The notes below the pieces were generated by a model. The model ran no database searches and had not been told where the DNA came from. It saw nothing but the letters and a program-made list of their open reading frames with translations. Positions 25,304-35,587 of a stretch of 64,000 nt of DNA are shown here, piece after piece. Source of the DNA: Butyricimonas faecalis (GTDB lineage Bacteria; Bacteroidota; Bacteroidia; Bacteroidales; Marinifilaceae). Made by a program: the position numbers and the translations under genes. Where the stretch lies: positions 3,162,001 to 3,226,000 of the forward strand of contig NZ_CP032819.1 in NCBI RefSeq assembly GCF_003991565.1, in the 5' to 3' direction. Numbering within the stretch: the first letter of the stretch is position 1; each line of letters begins with the position of its first letter.

Positions 25304-27250
25304 ATGAAGAATTCACTTCACTCGATATGCGATCGTTTACGCGAAGGGAAGAAATACATGAACTCTCGGGCAATCCTTTTGGTGGATATTTTTTTATCTG
25401 CCGGCAGTTCATTTGTTACACTTCTTTTCGTTGATAACTTTATTATCGACTTGTCCCGCTCAACCTATGTCTTGGTCATGATTGGGACATGCCTGACCAG
25501 TTTTTTGGCATTCTGGGGGTTGAGCGTGAACCGTAACATCATCCGACACGCCACGATCAAAAGTATCGGGCGGATGGGGATGGCGGTGTTGCTGAAGGAA
25601 ATCCTGCTGGTAGGGATGATTCTTGTTTCGGGGGAACACTTGTTCGGGCAGCATCTTTTTGCTTGCGGCTTGATCGATTTCCTCGTAACGACTGCTGTGC
25701 TGGTCGGTTTCCGGGTAACACTCGTGCTGGTTTACGATTTCGCGATTTCACTGTATGGTTCGGGGAAGACGAGGGTTCTTGTTTACGGTACCGGGGATAA
25801 AAGCGTGGCCTTGAAAAAAAGAATGCATACCAGCAAACATTATCACGTGGTGGGGTTCGTGAATCCCGACAAGTACTTGAAATCTTTTGTGATATCGGAA
25901 TTGCCGGTTTATTATTTCGCGGACGAGCCGAATTTTGTTCGTTTTGTAAAAAAGTATAACATAAACGGTCTTTTATATCCCTCTCACGAGGAGGCTCGCC
26001 GGGAGAAAGACCGGTTAGTTCGTTTTTGCCAGGAGAACGGGGTAAAGAACCTGGTTTCCCCGCCGATAGACGTGTTGGGTGACGGGGCGAAAAAGACGGT
26101 TATCCGGGAGATCCGGATAGAGGATTTGCTGGGACGAGAGGAGATCCGGGTAAACACACGAGAGATTGCGGCGTATTTTGCGGGCAAGGTAGTGATGGTC
26201 ACGGGAGCGGCCGGTAGTATTGGCAGCGAGTTGTGCCGTCAGTTGGCAACTTTCGGCGTGAAGCATTTGGTCTTGTTTGATAACGCGGAAACGCCGATGC
26301 ATGAACTTCGGCTCGAACTGGAACGGAATTTTCCCGGATTGACATTCACGCCTTTTATCGGTGATGTCCGTCAGAAGGAGCGCCTGCGAATGGCATTCGA
26401 GATGTATCATCCCCGGGTGGTATTCCATGCCGCGGCTTACAAACACGTCCCGTTGATGGAAGAAAATCCTTGCGAGGCCGTCCGGGTCAACGTGGAGGGA
26501 TCGAGGTTGGTGGCCGATTTTTGCGTGGAATACGATGTCGATATGATGGTGATGATCTCCACGGACAAGGCGGTGAATCCCACCAACGTGATGGGAGCCT
26601 CCAAACGGTTGGCGGAAATATATGTACAAAGTTTAGGATTAGCAATAGAGCGTGGGGAAGTGAAAGGTAAAACTCGTTTTGTCACGACTCGTTTCGGAAA
26701 TGTACTGGGGAGTAACGGTAGCGTGATCCCTTATTTCCGGAAACAAATCGAGCGGGGTGGCCCGGTGACGGTTACCGACCCGGGGATCACCCGCTTTTTC
26801 ATGACCATCCCGGAAGCTTGCCGCTTGGTGATGGAGGCGGCCGCGATGAGCACGGGTAACCAGATATTCGTTTTTGACATGGGAGAGCCCGTGAAGATCG
26901 TCGATTTGGCCGAACGGATGATTCGCCTGGCGGGATACGTCCCGAACGAGGATATCCAAATCAAGTTTATCGGGCTGCGTCCGGGAGAGAAATTATACGA
27001 GGAGGTATTGAGTAGCGAGGAAAACACGATTCCTACCGGGAATGCCAAGATCCGGGTAGCCAAAGTGCGAGAGTACAAGCGGAACGAGATACTGGAGGCT
27101 TACGACCGGCTGGAGGAATTGGCCTTGGCGGTAAAGATCGAGGATACCGTGCGATTGATGAAACGGATTGTCCCCGAGTTTAAATCGAGGAACTCCCGCT
27201 TCGAGATGCTGGACCGGGAGAAACTCCCTGAGGGTATTGCCATCAAGTAA
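25304..27250 (+). CDS. WbpM/CapD/PglF-type nucleotide-sugar 4,6-dehydratase, membrane-bound
   Basis: Membrane-bound UDP-sugar dehydratase of 648 residues. Four hydrophobic helices occupy about residues 22-150. A CoA-binding-like Rossmann region follows (VLVYGTGDKSVAL near 158), and then the catalytic extended-SDR domain with TGAAGSIGS at 300-308. Active-site region STDKAVNPTNVMGASKR (about 413-429) has Met in place of the usual SDR tyrosine, as in this family. It probably converts UDP-GlcNAc to the 4-keto-6-deoxy sugar for capsule precursors such as bacillosamine-, FucNAc- or QuiNAc-type sugars. A second soluble enzyme of related type lies at 45536. It is the first gene after the intra-operon terminator. 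Confidence 0.9.
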   Translation: MKNSLHSICDRLREGKKYMNSRAILLVDIFLSAGSSFVTLLFVDNFIIDLSRSTYVLVMIGTCLTSFLAFWGLSVNRNIIRHATIKSIGRMGMAVLLKEILLVGMILVSGEHLFGQHLFACGLIDFLVTTAVLVGFRVTLVLVYDFAISLYGSGKTRVLVYGTGDKSVALKKRMHTSKHYHVVGFVNPDKYLKSFVISELPVYYFADEPNFVRFVKKYNINGLLYPSHEEARREKDRLVRFCQENGVKNLVSPPIDVLGDGAKKTVIREIRIEDLLGREEIRVNTREIAAYFAGKVVMVTGAAGSIGSELCRQLATFGVKHLVLFDNAETPMHELRLELERNFPGLTFTPFIGDVRQKERLRMAFEMYHPRVVFHAAAYKHVPLMEENPCEAVRVNVEGSRLVADFCVEYDVDMMVMISTDKAVNPTNVMGASKRLAEIYVQSLGLAIERGEVKGKTRFVTTRFGNVLGSNGSVIPYFRKQIERGGPVTVTDPGITRFFMTIPEACRLVMEAAAMSTGNQIFVFDMGEPVKIVDLAERMIRLAGYVPNEDIQIKFIGLRPGEKLYEEVLSSEENTIPTGNAKIRVAKVREYKRNEILEAYDRLEELALAVKIEDTVRLMKRIVPEFKSRNSRFEMLDREKLPEGIAIK

Positions 27251-27371
27251 ACCACCCCCTCCAACTTCCCCTTACATCGGGAAAGGGTTGTAATTTCTTC
27301 TTGAAGACGGTGAGTAGCTCAACTCTCCCTCTGTTTATAGAGGGAGTACCCCGAAGGGGGGAGGGAGTTTG
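27251..27371. repeat. Palindromic interspersed element, core only (copy 3)
   Basis: Shares CCACCCCCTCCAACTTCCCC and CAACTCTCCCTC core blocks with the elements at 13227 and 58786, followed by ACCCCGAAGGGGG. Neither terminal inverted repeat is present. It begins directly after the WbpM-like stop and fills the gap before wza. Confidence 0.5.
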
Positions 27372-27406
27372 AAAATGAAATTTAACCAAATAATGATTTA
27401 CAAGTA

Positions 27407-28178
27407 ATGACGGGAACTAGAAGGATGTTTTTTATCGGTATGCTGGTTTGTCTGCTGGGGGCTTGCGCTTCCCCAAAAGACGTGGTGTACCTGCAGGATG
27501 CGAAGGTCAATTCCAGGGTGAAAGCGGCGTTGCAATACCGGACGGTGATTCACGTGGATGATCTGTTGTCGATCGTGGTCTCTTGTGATGACATCGAGGC
27601 TGCGCTTCCCTTTAACACGCCGATGATCGGGTTGGGACAGAATAATACCAGATCGGGTAACGAACAACTTTACGGTTACTTGGTGGCCACGGACGGGACG
27701 ATCGATTTCCCGGTGCTGGGCAAGATCAAGGTGGAGGGGCTGTCCCGAACGGAGTTGGCAGCCAAGTTAAAGGAAGAGTTGAGCGGTTATTTGAAAAATC
27801 CGATCGTGACCATCCAGTACTTGAACTTCAAGGTAACGGTACTGGGTGAGGTGAAAGCTCCCGGGGAGTTACAAGGTGAACAGCGAGCGGGTTTCCATCT
27901 TTGACGCGTTGGGCATGGCGGGCGACCTGCAGATCAACGGGAAACGTAAAAACGTACTGGTGATGCGGGAGGAGGGTGACGAGAAAGTTTTCGCCCAGTT
28001 GGATCTCACGTCCGAGAAAATCATTCACTCCCCGTTTTTCTACTTGCAACAGAACGACGTGGTTTACGTGGAGCCCAATAAAGCCCGGATTGTCGGGGGC
28101 AACGCCGGGGCATTCCTGCCTTACGTGTTATCGAGTATCTCCACGTTGGTAGCCATTTTGGCCATCGCGATTCGCTAA
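27407..28178 (+). pseudogene. wza: Wza-type polysaccharide export lipoprotein, frameshifted
   Basis: Outer-membrane export lipoprotein of about 256 residues if the frame is restored. A signal peptide with lipobox LLGAC precedes a Poly_export domain (YRTVIHVDDLLSIVV through GTIDFPVLGKIKVEGLSRTEL) and SLBB-type repeats. The first frame (27407-27904) loses homology at GEL, giving a junk tail after it. The second frame (from about 27870) continues with VNSERVSIFDALGMAGD, the expected family sequence. Removing one T from the TT at 27869-27870 gives GEYKVNSERVS. The C-terminus ends in a hydrophobic helix. It is either a real loss-of-function mutation or a homopolymer error. Capsule export through this pore would fail if the shift is real. 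Confidence 0.85.
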
Positions 28179-28195
28179 TTTGAAACAGGGATAAT

Positions 28196-30502
28196 ATGGA
28201 ATACAATAACTTGAACAGAGAGAACGGGGGCGATCCCGAGAGCATGGATATAAAAGTGGTGGTGGAGAAATTTATCTCCCGCTGGCGTTGGTTTGTCGTT
28301 TCGATTCCCTTGTGTCTGCTCATCGCTTTTTTGGTTTGTCAAAGCCGGGTACCTATCTATAACGTGACGGGGAAAGTGATGATCAGCGACTCTAAAAAAG
28401 GGGAACTGGGATCAAACGTGATGATGAAAGAACTGGGATTTGCTGCTACCGATATGTTCGTGGAAAACGAGATTGTGGAATTGCAGTCCAAGAATTTACT
28501 GCGGGAAGTGGTGAAAGAACTGGATTTGAATATCCGTTACTTTCGCGAGGGATTCTTGCGGGACCGGGAACTGTACGACTCCTCACCCGTGAAAGTACTC
28601 GTGGATAACCCCGCCGGGATTCGGGATACCTCTTTCTATGTCACGTTGGACACGGCAAACGTGGTGGTTTTGTCGGACCTTGACGGGAAGGAAATTTGGA
28701 GCGGACATTACTCGGAGAGCGTTTCCATGGGCGATTATCACTTGTCGATAGAACGAAACGGGGAAGTGTCTTCCCGGGAAAAAATCCGGGTAGACTTGTC
28801 CGATTACCGGAAGACGACGGATCGTTTTTCCAAGAACCTGAACGTACAGATACTGGTAAAAAACACGAATTCGGTACTGGTGTCTTTAAAGGATGCTGTT
28901 CCGACCAGGGGGATTGCTATTATCAACACGTTGGTTAAACGCTATAACCGGAACGGGATCGATAATAAAAGGATTGTTTCGGAAGCCACGGTCGAGTTCA
29001 TCAACGAGCGTTTGGACGTGATTAACCAGGAACTGGGTTCGATTGAGCGGAGCGCGGAGAATTTCAAGAAGACCAACCGGTTGACGGACATCACCTCGGA
29101 TGCCGCTTTCGTGATGGAACGTAAAAAACAGTCGGAGGCCGAGTTGTTGAAATTGCAGACCGAGTTGGATGTGTTACGGAGTATCCGTGCAGCGATCACG
29201 CAAAAGCGGGTGGACGAGTTTACCTTGTTGCCGGAAAACTTGGGACTTTCGGACGAGGGATTAAATGCCGGGATTGCCCGTTACAACGAGATGGTGCTAC
29301 GTCGGGGTAAATTGCTGCAAAGTGCCAGCGAGAGTAACCCGATCGTGATGGGATTAAACACGCAGTTGCGGGAGTTGAAGAAAAATATACAGGAAACGAT
29401 TTCCAACGTGGAAAGCGGCTTGCTGATCAAGTTAAAGAGCGTGGAAAAAGAGAACACCTCCGTGAACAAGATGCTGAACTCCGTGCCCACGCAAGAAAAA
29501 CAATACCGTGCCATCGCCCGTCAACAGGAACTGAAGGAAAACCTCTTCCTTTTCCTGATGCAAAAGCGGGAAGAAGCGGAGATCGCGAAATTGATCTACG
29601 TGGCCACGGCTAAGATTATAGAAGACCCCTCAGCGGGTAACGCTCCCGTGGAGCCTAAAAAAGCCTTGATCATGCTTGTGGGGTTGATACTTGGGATTGG
29701 AATACCGGCGGGAATCATCCTGTTGCTAGAAACGTTGAACGATAAAGTGTGTTCCGTTGACGAAGTGAAAAGGGCACTCCCATTTCCCGTACTGGGGAAC
29801 ATCCCCGAATTGTGTAAGGAAGAGACTACTTTGCAGAGGGAGAATTTCTCCGTGTCGGAATCCATGCAGGTGGTACGGGAGAAGTTAAATTACATGCTGG
29901 GAGAGAAAGCTTGTGCCGTGCTTTTGGTGACATCCGGGGTACCGGGTGAGGGGAAAACGCTGGTGGCCGCTCATTTAGCCCAGGCTTATGCCAAAGCGGG
30001 TAAAAAGACATTACTGATCGGGTGTGATTTGCGTAATCCAAGGTTACACACGTATCTTCACAAGGACTACTCCCGGGGGCTATCGGCTTACTTGGCGGGA
30101 ATGGAACCGGAGTGGAAAAGTTTGGTGCATTCGCTGGGTGATCACCTGGATGTCCTGTTCGGGGGAGATGTACCCCCTAACCCGATAACTTTACTTTCCG
30201 GGGAGCGGTTTGTAAAAATGTTGACAGAGCTGAAAAAGCAGTACGATTGTGTTGTTTTGGATACACCTCCCGTGGGAATCCTTGCAGATGCTTTAACGAT
30301 GATAAAACAAGCGGACGCCTGTATCTGCGTGACTCGCTTGAACGTGTTGCCGCGAGGGATGTTAGCCTCTTTGCGAGCCCTGGAGAGCGAACACCATGTA
30401 ACGAATTGCGGGGTTATTGTCAACGGCGTATCCCGGAGAATCCATTATTACAAGTATGGATACGGGTATGGTAGCTATTATAACAAGCAACATAAGGAAT
30501 AG
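28196..30502 (+). CDS. wzc: Wzc-type tyrosine autokinase / polysaccharide co-polymerase
   Basis: Inner-membrane protein of 768 residues controlling capsule chain length and export. The Wzz domain starts with a transmembrane helix (about 33-52) and ends with a second helix near 495-515, preceded by a proline-rich PSAGNAPVEPKKA motif. Between them is a long coiled coil (about 265-430). The cytoplasmic BY-kinase domain shows Walker A GVPGEGKT (581-588), Walker A' GCDLRNPRLH (about 610) and Walker B VVLDTPP (about 690). The C-terminal tail is a tyrosine cluster (YYKYGYGYGSYY) for autophosphorylation. It sits between wza and the phosphatase gene, the usual wza-wzc-wzb set. Confidence 0.95.
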   Translation: MEYNNLNRENGGDPESMDIKVVVEKFISRWRWFVVSIPLCLLIAFLVCQSRVPIYNVTGKVMISDSKKGELGSNVMMKELGFAATDMFVENEIVELQSKNLLREVVKELDLNIRYFREGFLRDRELYDSSPVKVLVDNPAGIRDTSFYVTLDTANVVVLSDLDGKEIWSGHYSESVSMGDYHLSIERNGEVSSREKIRVDLSDYRKTTDRFSKNLNVQILVKNTNSVLVSLKDAVPTRGIAIINTLVKRYNRNGIDNKRIVSEATVEFINERLDVINQELGSIERSAENFKKTNRLTDITSDAAFVMERKKQSEAELLKLQTELDVLRSIRAAITQKRVDEFTLLPENLGLSDEGLNAGIARYNEMVLRRGKLLQSASESNPIVMGLNTQLRELKKNIQETISNVESGLLIKLKSVEKENTSVNKMLNSVPTQEKQYRAIARQQELKENLFLFLMQKREEAEIAKLIYVATAKIIEDPSAGNAPVEPKKALIMLVGLILGIGIPAGIILLLETLNDKVCSVDEVKRALPFPVLGNIPELCKEETTLQRENFSVSESMQVVREKLNYMLGEKACAVLLVTSGVPGEGKTLVAAHLAQAYAKAGKKTLLIGCDLRNPRLHTYLHKDYSRGLSAYLAGMEPEWKSLVHSLGDHLDVLFGGDVPPNPITLLSGERFVKMLTELKKQYDCVVLDTPPVGILADALTMIKQADACICVTRLNVLPRGMLASLRALESEHHVTNCGVIVNGVSRRIHYYKYGYGYGSYYNKQHKE

Positions 30503-30510
30503 AGTGAATC

Positions 30511-31184
30511 ATGTGGTGGTTTCGAAAACGGAAGCAAGTGCTTTTTGATTACACGCGTGACATTCATTCGCATATTCTCCCCGGGGTGGACGATGGGGTG
30601 AGGACTTACGGGGAGGCAATAGCCATATTGAAAGAGTTGTCTGAGCTTGGAGTAAGGCGAGTGACGAGTACTTCTCATGTTTATTTCCCTACCCTGATGA
30701 ACGGGCGGGAAAATCTTCGTCCCTTGTTGGAAAATCTTCGGGCTGGTTTGCAAAAGGAGGGGGTTAAGATAAAATTGGACTTGGGAGCCGAGTACCGTGT
30801 CGGAGAGTACATGTTGGGTTTGATCGACCGGGGAGAGATTCTGTCCGGGGATGAAAACCGGGTACTGGTGGAACATAGTTTTTTATCTCCCTCACCTTTT
30901 TTTGATCGAGTAGTGTTCGAGCTACAGGCTAGGGGATATGAGGTGGTACTGGCTCATCCGGAGCGGTACGCATTCTGGGGGATGATATTGTCCGACATGG
31001 GGAGGAGTTGAAGAATAGGAATTGTCGGTTGCAGGTGAATATTCTGTCGTTTGCGGGGTATTACGGGAAGGAGGCGCAACGGGGAGCGGAGAGGTTGCAT
31101 GATGCGGGGTTGATTGATTATTATGCGGGGGATGTGCATGGGATGAGGCAGGTGGAGGGGATAAGGAAATTTTTGGTAGGTTGA
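30511..31184 (+). pseudogene. CpsB/YwqE-type PHP tyrosine phosphatase, frameshifted
   Basis: Metal-dependent phosphatase expected to dephosphorylate Wzc. PHP motifs are visible: DIHSHILPGVDDG (about residues 16-28), EYRVG (about 93), HSF (about 120) and AHPERY (about 150-155). The frame then breaks and stops at 31011. The expected continuation is in the +1 frame, from GDDIVRHGEEL through LQVNILSFAGYYG to DVHGMRQVEG, ending at 31184. Adding one G to the GGGGG run at 30977-30981 restores a 224-residue protein. The cause may be homopolymer slippage in the cell or a sequencing error. It is the second frameshift among three adjacent export genes. Confidence 0.85.
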
Positions 31185-31234
31185 GGGTAATTATTTGAAT
31201 CAAAAAATATAAATGAAACAATAAAATTCACGTC

Positions 31235-32554
31235 ATGAACAAATTTGAAGATATAAAAATCGCTGTGGCCGGGACCGGTTACGTTGGCTTGAGTATAGCG
31301 ACATTGTTGTCCCAACATCATCAAGTGAAGGCGGTAGACGTGATACCTGAAAAGGTGGAGAAACTGAACAACAGGATCTCTCCGATTCAAGATGATTACA
31401 TCGAGAAATATTTGGCAGAAAAGTCCTTAAACTTGGTAGCCACCCTCGATGGTAAGAATGCTTATAGTGATGCGGATTTCGTGGTGATCGCCGCCCCGAC
31501 CAATTACGACCCGGTGAAAAACTATTTCGATACCTCTCGTGTGGAAGAGGTGATTGATTTGGTCCTGGAGGTAAACCCCGATGCGGTGATGGTTATCAAG
31601 AGTACCATTCCGGTGGGGTACACTCGCAATCTCTATGTCAAGTACGCTCAAAAGGGAGTGAAAAAGTTTAATTTACTCTTCTCGCCGGAGTTTTTGCGTG
31701 AGAGTAAAGCCTTGTATGATAATCTGTACCCAAGTCGGATCATAGTGGGCTATCCTAAAATTATAAACAAACCCGGATTAGCAGAGGAGAACGAGGCAAT
31801 AAAGGCTGTGACAGATGTTGAAATGTTGGAAGAGGCTGCCAAGACATTTGCGGCTCTCTTGCAAGAGGGGGCTATTAAGAAAGATGTTGACACGCTCTTT
31901 ATGGGAATGAAGGAGGCGGAGGCAGTGAAACTTTTTGCCAATACTTATCTTGCCTTGCGTGTGAGCTATTTTAACGAACTTGACACGTATGCAGAGATGA
32001 AAGGACTCGATACAAAATCAATCATAGAGGGAGTGGGACTTGATCCTCGAATCGGCACGCATTACAATAATCCCTCTTTCGGTTACGGGGGATATTGTTT
32101 ACCGAAAGATACAAAGCAGTTGCTTGCCAACTATCAAGATGTACCACAAAACATGATGTCTGCCATCGTGGAGTCTAATAAAACCCGTAAGGATTACATT
32201 GCAGATGCGGTGTTGAGAATGGCAGGTTACTATGGTGAGAACGGACAATGGGATTCAAGTAAAGAACATGCTTGCACTATTGGGGTTTATCGCTTGACAA
32301 TGAAGGCAAATTCTGATAATTTCCGTCAATCTGCTATTCAGGGAATTATGAAACGTGTGAAGGCTAAGGGGGCAGAAGTAATCATTTACGAGCCAACCCT
32401 TGGAGATGGAGAAACATTTTTCGGTAGCAAGGTTGTCAATGACCTTGTCAAATTCAAGGAGATGAGTAAAGCTATTATTGCAAACCGTTTTGATGACAGT
32501 CTTGGGGATGTTGAAGATAAGGTTTATACTCGTGATATTTTTAGGAGGGATTGA
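31235..32554 (+). CDS. UDP-glucose/UDP-HexNAc 6-dehydrogenase family protein
   Basis: NAD-dependent four-electron dehydrogenase making a UDP-uronic acid. The N-terminal Rossmann motif is [10 protein letters not shown] (residues 13-22). The catalytic cysteine is C288 in [10 protein letters not shown] (283-292). At 439 residues it has normal length. The usual substrates are UDP-glucose or UDP-ManNAc/GlcNAc, and homology by eye does not decide. The gene lies at a sharp composition change: its first 450 bases are GC-rich like the export genes, its last third and all genes downstream to 45.5 kb are AT-rich. This suggests it marks the recombination border of the variable block. Confidence 0.9.
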   Translation: MNKFEDIKIAVAGTGYVGLSIATLLSQHHQVKAVDVIPEKVEKLNNRISPIQDDYIEKYLAEKSLNLVATLDGKNAYSDADFVVIAAPTNYDPVKNYFDTSRVEEVIDLVLEVNPDAVMVIKSTIPVGYTRNLYVKYAQKGVKKFNLLFSPEFLRESKALYDNLYPSRIIVGYPKIINKPGLAEENEAIKAVTDVEMLEEAAKTFAALLQEGAIKKDVDTLFMGMKEAEAVKLFANTYLALRVSYFNELDTYAEMKGLDTKSIIEGVGLDPRIGTHYNNPSFGYGGYCLPKDTKQLLANYQDVPQNMMSAIVESNKTRKDYIADAVLRMAGYYGENGQWDSSKEHACTIGVYRLTMKANSDNFRQSAIQGIMKRVKAKGAEVIIYEPTLGDGETFFGSKVVNDLVKFKEMSKAIIANRFDDSLGDVEDKVYTRDIFRRD

Positions 32555-32716
32555 TTCTTAGATTAACGAAATATTATGTTTAGAGTTTTTAACGTTAGTG
32601 GAATGGTGTAGTTGTTCGTTTCATCATAACGAATGATGATATCGCATGGTAATTGTATTATCGAGAATAATCTAAAATATTTGGGAATATTAATGAGAAT
32701 AAGACTATTTTGAATT

Positions 32717-34237
32717 ATGCGAGTCGCAAATAAAGTTGCAATTAATACAGTTATTCAATATACGAGATTACTTCTCAATTTTGTAATATCTCTATACTCT
32801 GTTAGAGTTATACTAAATGCTCTTGGTGCAAGTGATTATGGTATTTATGATGTGATTGCAGGTGTAATTGCTATTCTTGGATTTTTAAATTCTTCTTTGA
32901 GCCAAACATCTATACGTTATCTTTCAGTAAGTTTAGGTAAGAATAATCTTTCAGATTTACGTAATACATTCAATAATTGCTTTTGGTTGCATTTATTTAT
33001 TGCTATTGGTATCGTTGCCGTATTGGAATTTATTGGATTATTTATATTTGATGGTTTTTTAAATATTCCTAAAGAACGTATAGAAGCTGCTCGTATCGTT
33101 TTTCATTGTATGTCAGTAACAATGTTTTTGCATATATTTATAACACCTTTTAGCGCATTTATTATATCGCATGAAAATTTCTTCTATTCATCTTGTATAT
33201 CAATACTTGATGCATTGTTAAAACTTGGTATAGCATTCTTTCTTGCTTTTACTACTGGTGATAAACTCGTTGTTTATGGAATTCTAATGATGACAGTAGT
33301 AATAATAAATGTTGTGATGTACATTTTGTATATTTTTGTCAAATATAAAGATGAGTTTTATATCGGGAAACCTTCATTTAAAGGGATTAAAAAGCAGTCA
33401 AAATTTGCGGGTTGGACGATTATCGATGTTCTTGGTACGATAGCTAATAGGCAAGGATATGCTATTATGTTGAATAAGTTTTTTGGTCCTGTTACAAATG
33501 CTGCATTTGCTTTAGCTCGGCAAATCGAAGGGCAAATATATACAATATCTGCTGCTGTTATAGATACGATAAAACCTCAAATAATGAAGAGTTATGGATC
33601 AAATGATAGGGAAAGAATGTTTAAACTTTCTATGACGGCGGGGAAATTTGGTTTTATATTGATGTCTTTTATTGCTATACCACTCATTGTTATGATGCCT
33701 TTGATTCTTGAATTATGGCTTAAAAGTGTTCCAGAAAGCACGGTGACATTTGCAAGGTTAATGGTATTGGCATGTATGTCGGAACAATTAACACGAGGTC
33801 TAGTATATGCCTGTCAAGCTATTGGGCATATTAAATGGTTTTCCATTATAGTATCATGTATTAGAGTTTCTGCACTTCCAATATCAGTATTATTACTTAG
33901 TTTAGGATGTTCGGCATATGTGGCGATTATAGTGTTTTTTATATGTGAAGTTACTGGATCTATTACTAGAATATTTGTAATATCTAAACTTGAAAATATT
34001 AGTTCATTATTTTTTTTTCAAAGTGTAATAAGTCGTGTGTTGCCTTCATTTGTTGTTGCATTTTTACTCTGTTTCACAATACATTTTTTTTGTAAGACAT
34101 TGTTAACTATGATATTTAATATTATAATTACTTCTTTTTCGTATCTTATACTTATTTATCTTGTTGGTTTATCTGCAGAAGAAAAATATGCGATTAATAA
34201 CATTATAAAGTCTGTTTTTCATAGAAATGAAAGATAA
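32717..34237 (+). CDS. wzx: Wzx-type oligosaccharide flippase
   Basis: MATE-like (PST-family) flippase of 506 residues with about 12-14 hydrophobic helices and few charged loops. The N-terminus (AINTVIQYTRLLLNFVISLYSVRVILNALGASDYGIYDVI) is typical of Bacteroidetes capsule flippases. It should move the lipid-linked repeat unit across the inner membrane. The gene is strongly AT-rich and begins the variable block. It overlaps the polymerase gene by 11 bp. A 162-bp AT-rich gap before it has no clear promoter; it holds a small TCATCAT/ATGATGA hairpin near 32622-32640. Confidence 0.9.
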   Translation: MRVANKVAINTVIQYTRLLLNFVISLYSVRVILNALGASDYGIYDVIAGVIAILGFLNSSLSQTSIRYLSVSLGKNNLSDLRNTFNNCFWLHLFIAIGIVAVLEFIGLFIFDGFLNIPKERIEAARIVFHCMSVTMFLHIFITPFSAFIISHENFFYSSCISILDALLKLGIAFFLAFTTGDKLVVYGILMMTVVIINVVMYILYIFVKYKDEFYIGKPSFKGIKKQSKFAGWTIIDVLGTIANRQGYAIMLNKFFGPVTNAAFALARQIEGQIYTISAAVIDTIKPQIMKSYGSNDRERMFKLSMTAGKFGFILMSFIAIPLIVMMPLILELWLKSVPESTVTFARLMVLACMSEQLTRGLVYACQAIGHIKWFSIIVSCIRVSALPISVLLLSLGCSAYVAIIVFFICEVTGSITRIFVISKLENISSLFFFQSVISRVLPSFVVAFLLCFTIHFFCKTLLTMIFNIIITSFSYLILIYLVGLSAEEKYAINNIIKSVFHRNER

Positions 34238-35444
34238 CATAGTATTACATTTTCTAAAAGTTTGTTCTTTATTAGTACTACTTCTTTTGACAGCATTGTC
34301 TTACCATCCGATGTTCTCTAGTTTTGTAACAGATTGGCAAGATATAAATCCTCTTAAGAAATATATTTATCTTATGATGGCGGTTACATTTTTTTTACAT
34401 ATTGGTATTAAATCTTGGCTGTCAGAGTCATTTATACGTAACTATTTTAAGTGGGTGTTACTTATTGTTCTTTGGGGATTAATATTTGTTGTTTTTTGGG
34501 ATACTACAGATTATTTCGGTGAATCGAAAAATGTAATGATTGCATTGATGTTTATCTTAATAGGTTATAATGCAAAGCTTAAGAACAATGAATTATTAAT
34601 TATATTAATATCATATTCTGTAATGATATTGTATTGTGTCTATTGTCAGATTGTTAGTAATTTTGGTGGTTTTATCATTGCTGATACTTACATGCAGTAT
34701 GGTAAAAATACCTTAGGAGTTATGACATCTTCGTCATGTGTGGCTATGGGGGTTGTTGCTATAAGTTTGAATAAGAAATATTATTGTAAAATATGTTTGT
34801 GGGGTATCGCCTTGTTGTTATTATTTTTTACGATTACTATTAGGGCAAGAGCAGCATTTATAGTTACAATATTTCTGATTTTATATATTTTATATAGAAA
34901 ATTTAAGGATAATAGTAATTTAAAAAGTTTAGTAGTTGTAGTTTTTATTAGCCTGATATTGGGTGGAGTATTTTTGGGAATGCTTCAAAATTTGTGGGAT
35001 TACATCTTTGATTCATTTACGCAAAATCAAAGTTCTGATTTGACTTCTGGTCGAATGAGTAGAAATTTATTTGCTATAGAAATAATTGCAGAAAGTCCGT
35101 TATTTGGTAATCTAATTACTAATTATACTTATGAATGGATTCACAATTATGCTTTACGGCAATTGTCTTCTTATGGTATACTTGGATCTTTTCCTCTTAT
35201 GGGGCTCTACGTAAGTCTTGTTGTGTTTGTTGTTAAAAATGTTATAAAAAGAAAGTTAACGCTATTAACTCTCGGTTATTTTGTTTTCATGGTTCCTGTT
35301 ATTATTAGTTGGGAAGAGCCAACTTTTCCTTATGCCCCAGGTACAGGTGCTATATTACCTTTTGTTCTTATGGGGTATAGTCTTTTTAAACAGAAAGATG
35401 AATTACAAAAGTGTTGTGTCAGGTGTCATAAGTTGCCAGTTTAA
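34227..35444 (+). CDS. wzy: Wzy-type polysaccharide polymerase (O-antigen polymerase/ligase-like)
   Basis: Integral membrane protein of 405 residues with about 11 hydrophobic helices. A larger periplasmic loop lies around residues 265-310 (FTQNQSSDLTSGRMSRNLFAIEIIAESPLFGNL), the part that carries the catalytic-type motifs of Wzy and WaaL proteins. SGR followed by a downstream AE-S-PLFG is common in this family. It should polymerize repeat units in the periplasm. Sequence identity in this family is low, so topology and position next to wzx are the main evidence. A 143-bp AT-rich gap follows, with no obvious feature. Confidence 0.82.
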   Translation: MKDNIVLHFLKVCSLLVLLLLTALSYHPMFSSFVTDWQDINPLKKYIYLMMAVTFFLHIGIKSWLSESFIRNYFKWVLLIVLWGLIFVVFWDTTDYFGESKNVMIALMFILIGYNAKLKNNELLIILISYSVMILYCVYCQIVSNFGGFIIADTYMQYGKNTLGVMTSSSCVAMGVVAISLNKKYYCKICLWGIALLLLFFTITIRARAAFIVTIFLILYILYRKFKDNSNLKSLVVVVFISLILGGVFLGMLQNLWDYIFDSFTQNQSSDLTSGRMSRNLFAIEIIAESPLFGNLITNYTYEWIHNYALRQLSSYGILGSFPLMGLYVSLVVFVVKNVIKRKLTLLTLGYFVFMVPVIISWEEPTFPYAPGTGAILPFVLMGYSLFKQKDELQKCCVRCHKLPV

Positions 35445-35587
35445 ATGTTAGATAATGCTAAGAGTATTAAATTGATGCCATAAGAAATAGTCTAATTTAT
35501 TTGTTTATAAAGATAGCTTTTAGGCGATCAATAGGATTTAAAGATTAGTAGTTTATCAATTACGGTTTTGTTAAAAATCTAATATAC

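Noticed and set aside
27407..28178. Programmed ribosomal frameshift in wza
   Set aside because: No slippery heptamer or downstream pseudoknot is evident, and members of the family are read in one frame; a one-base insertion is simpler.
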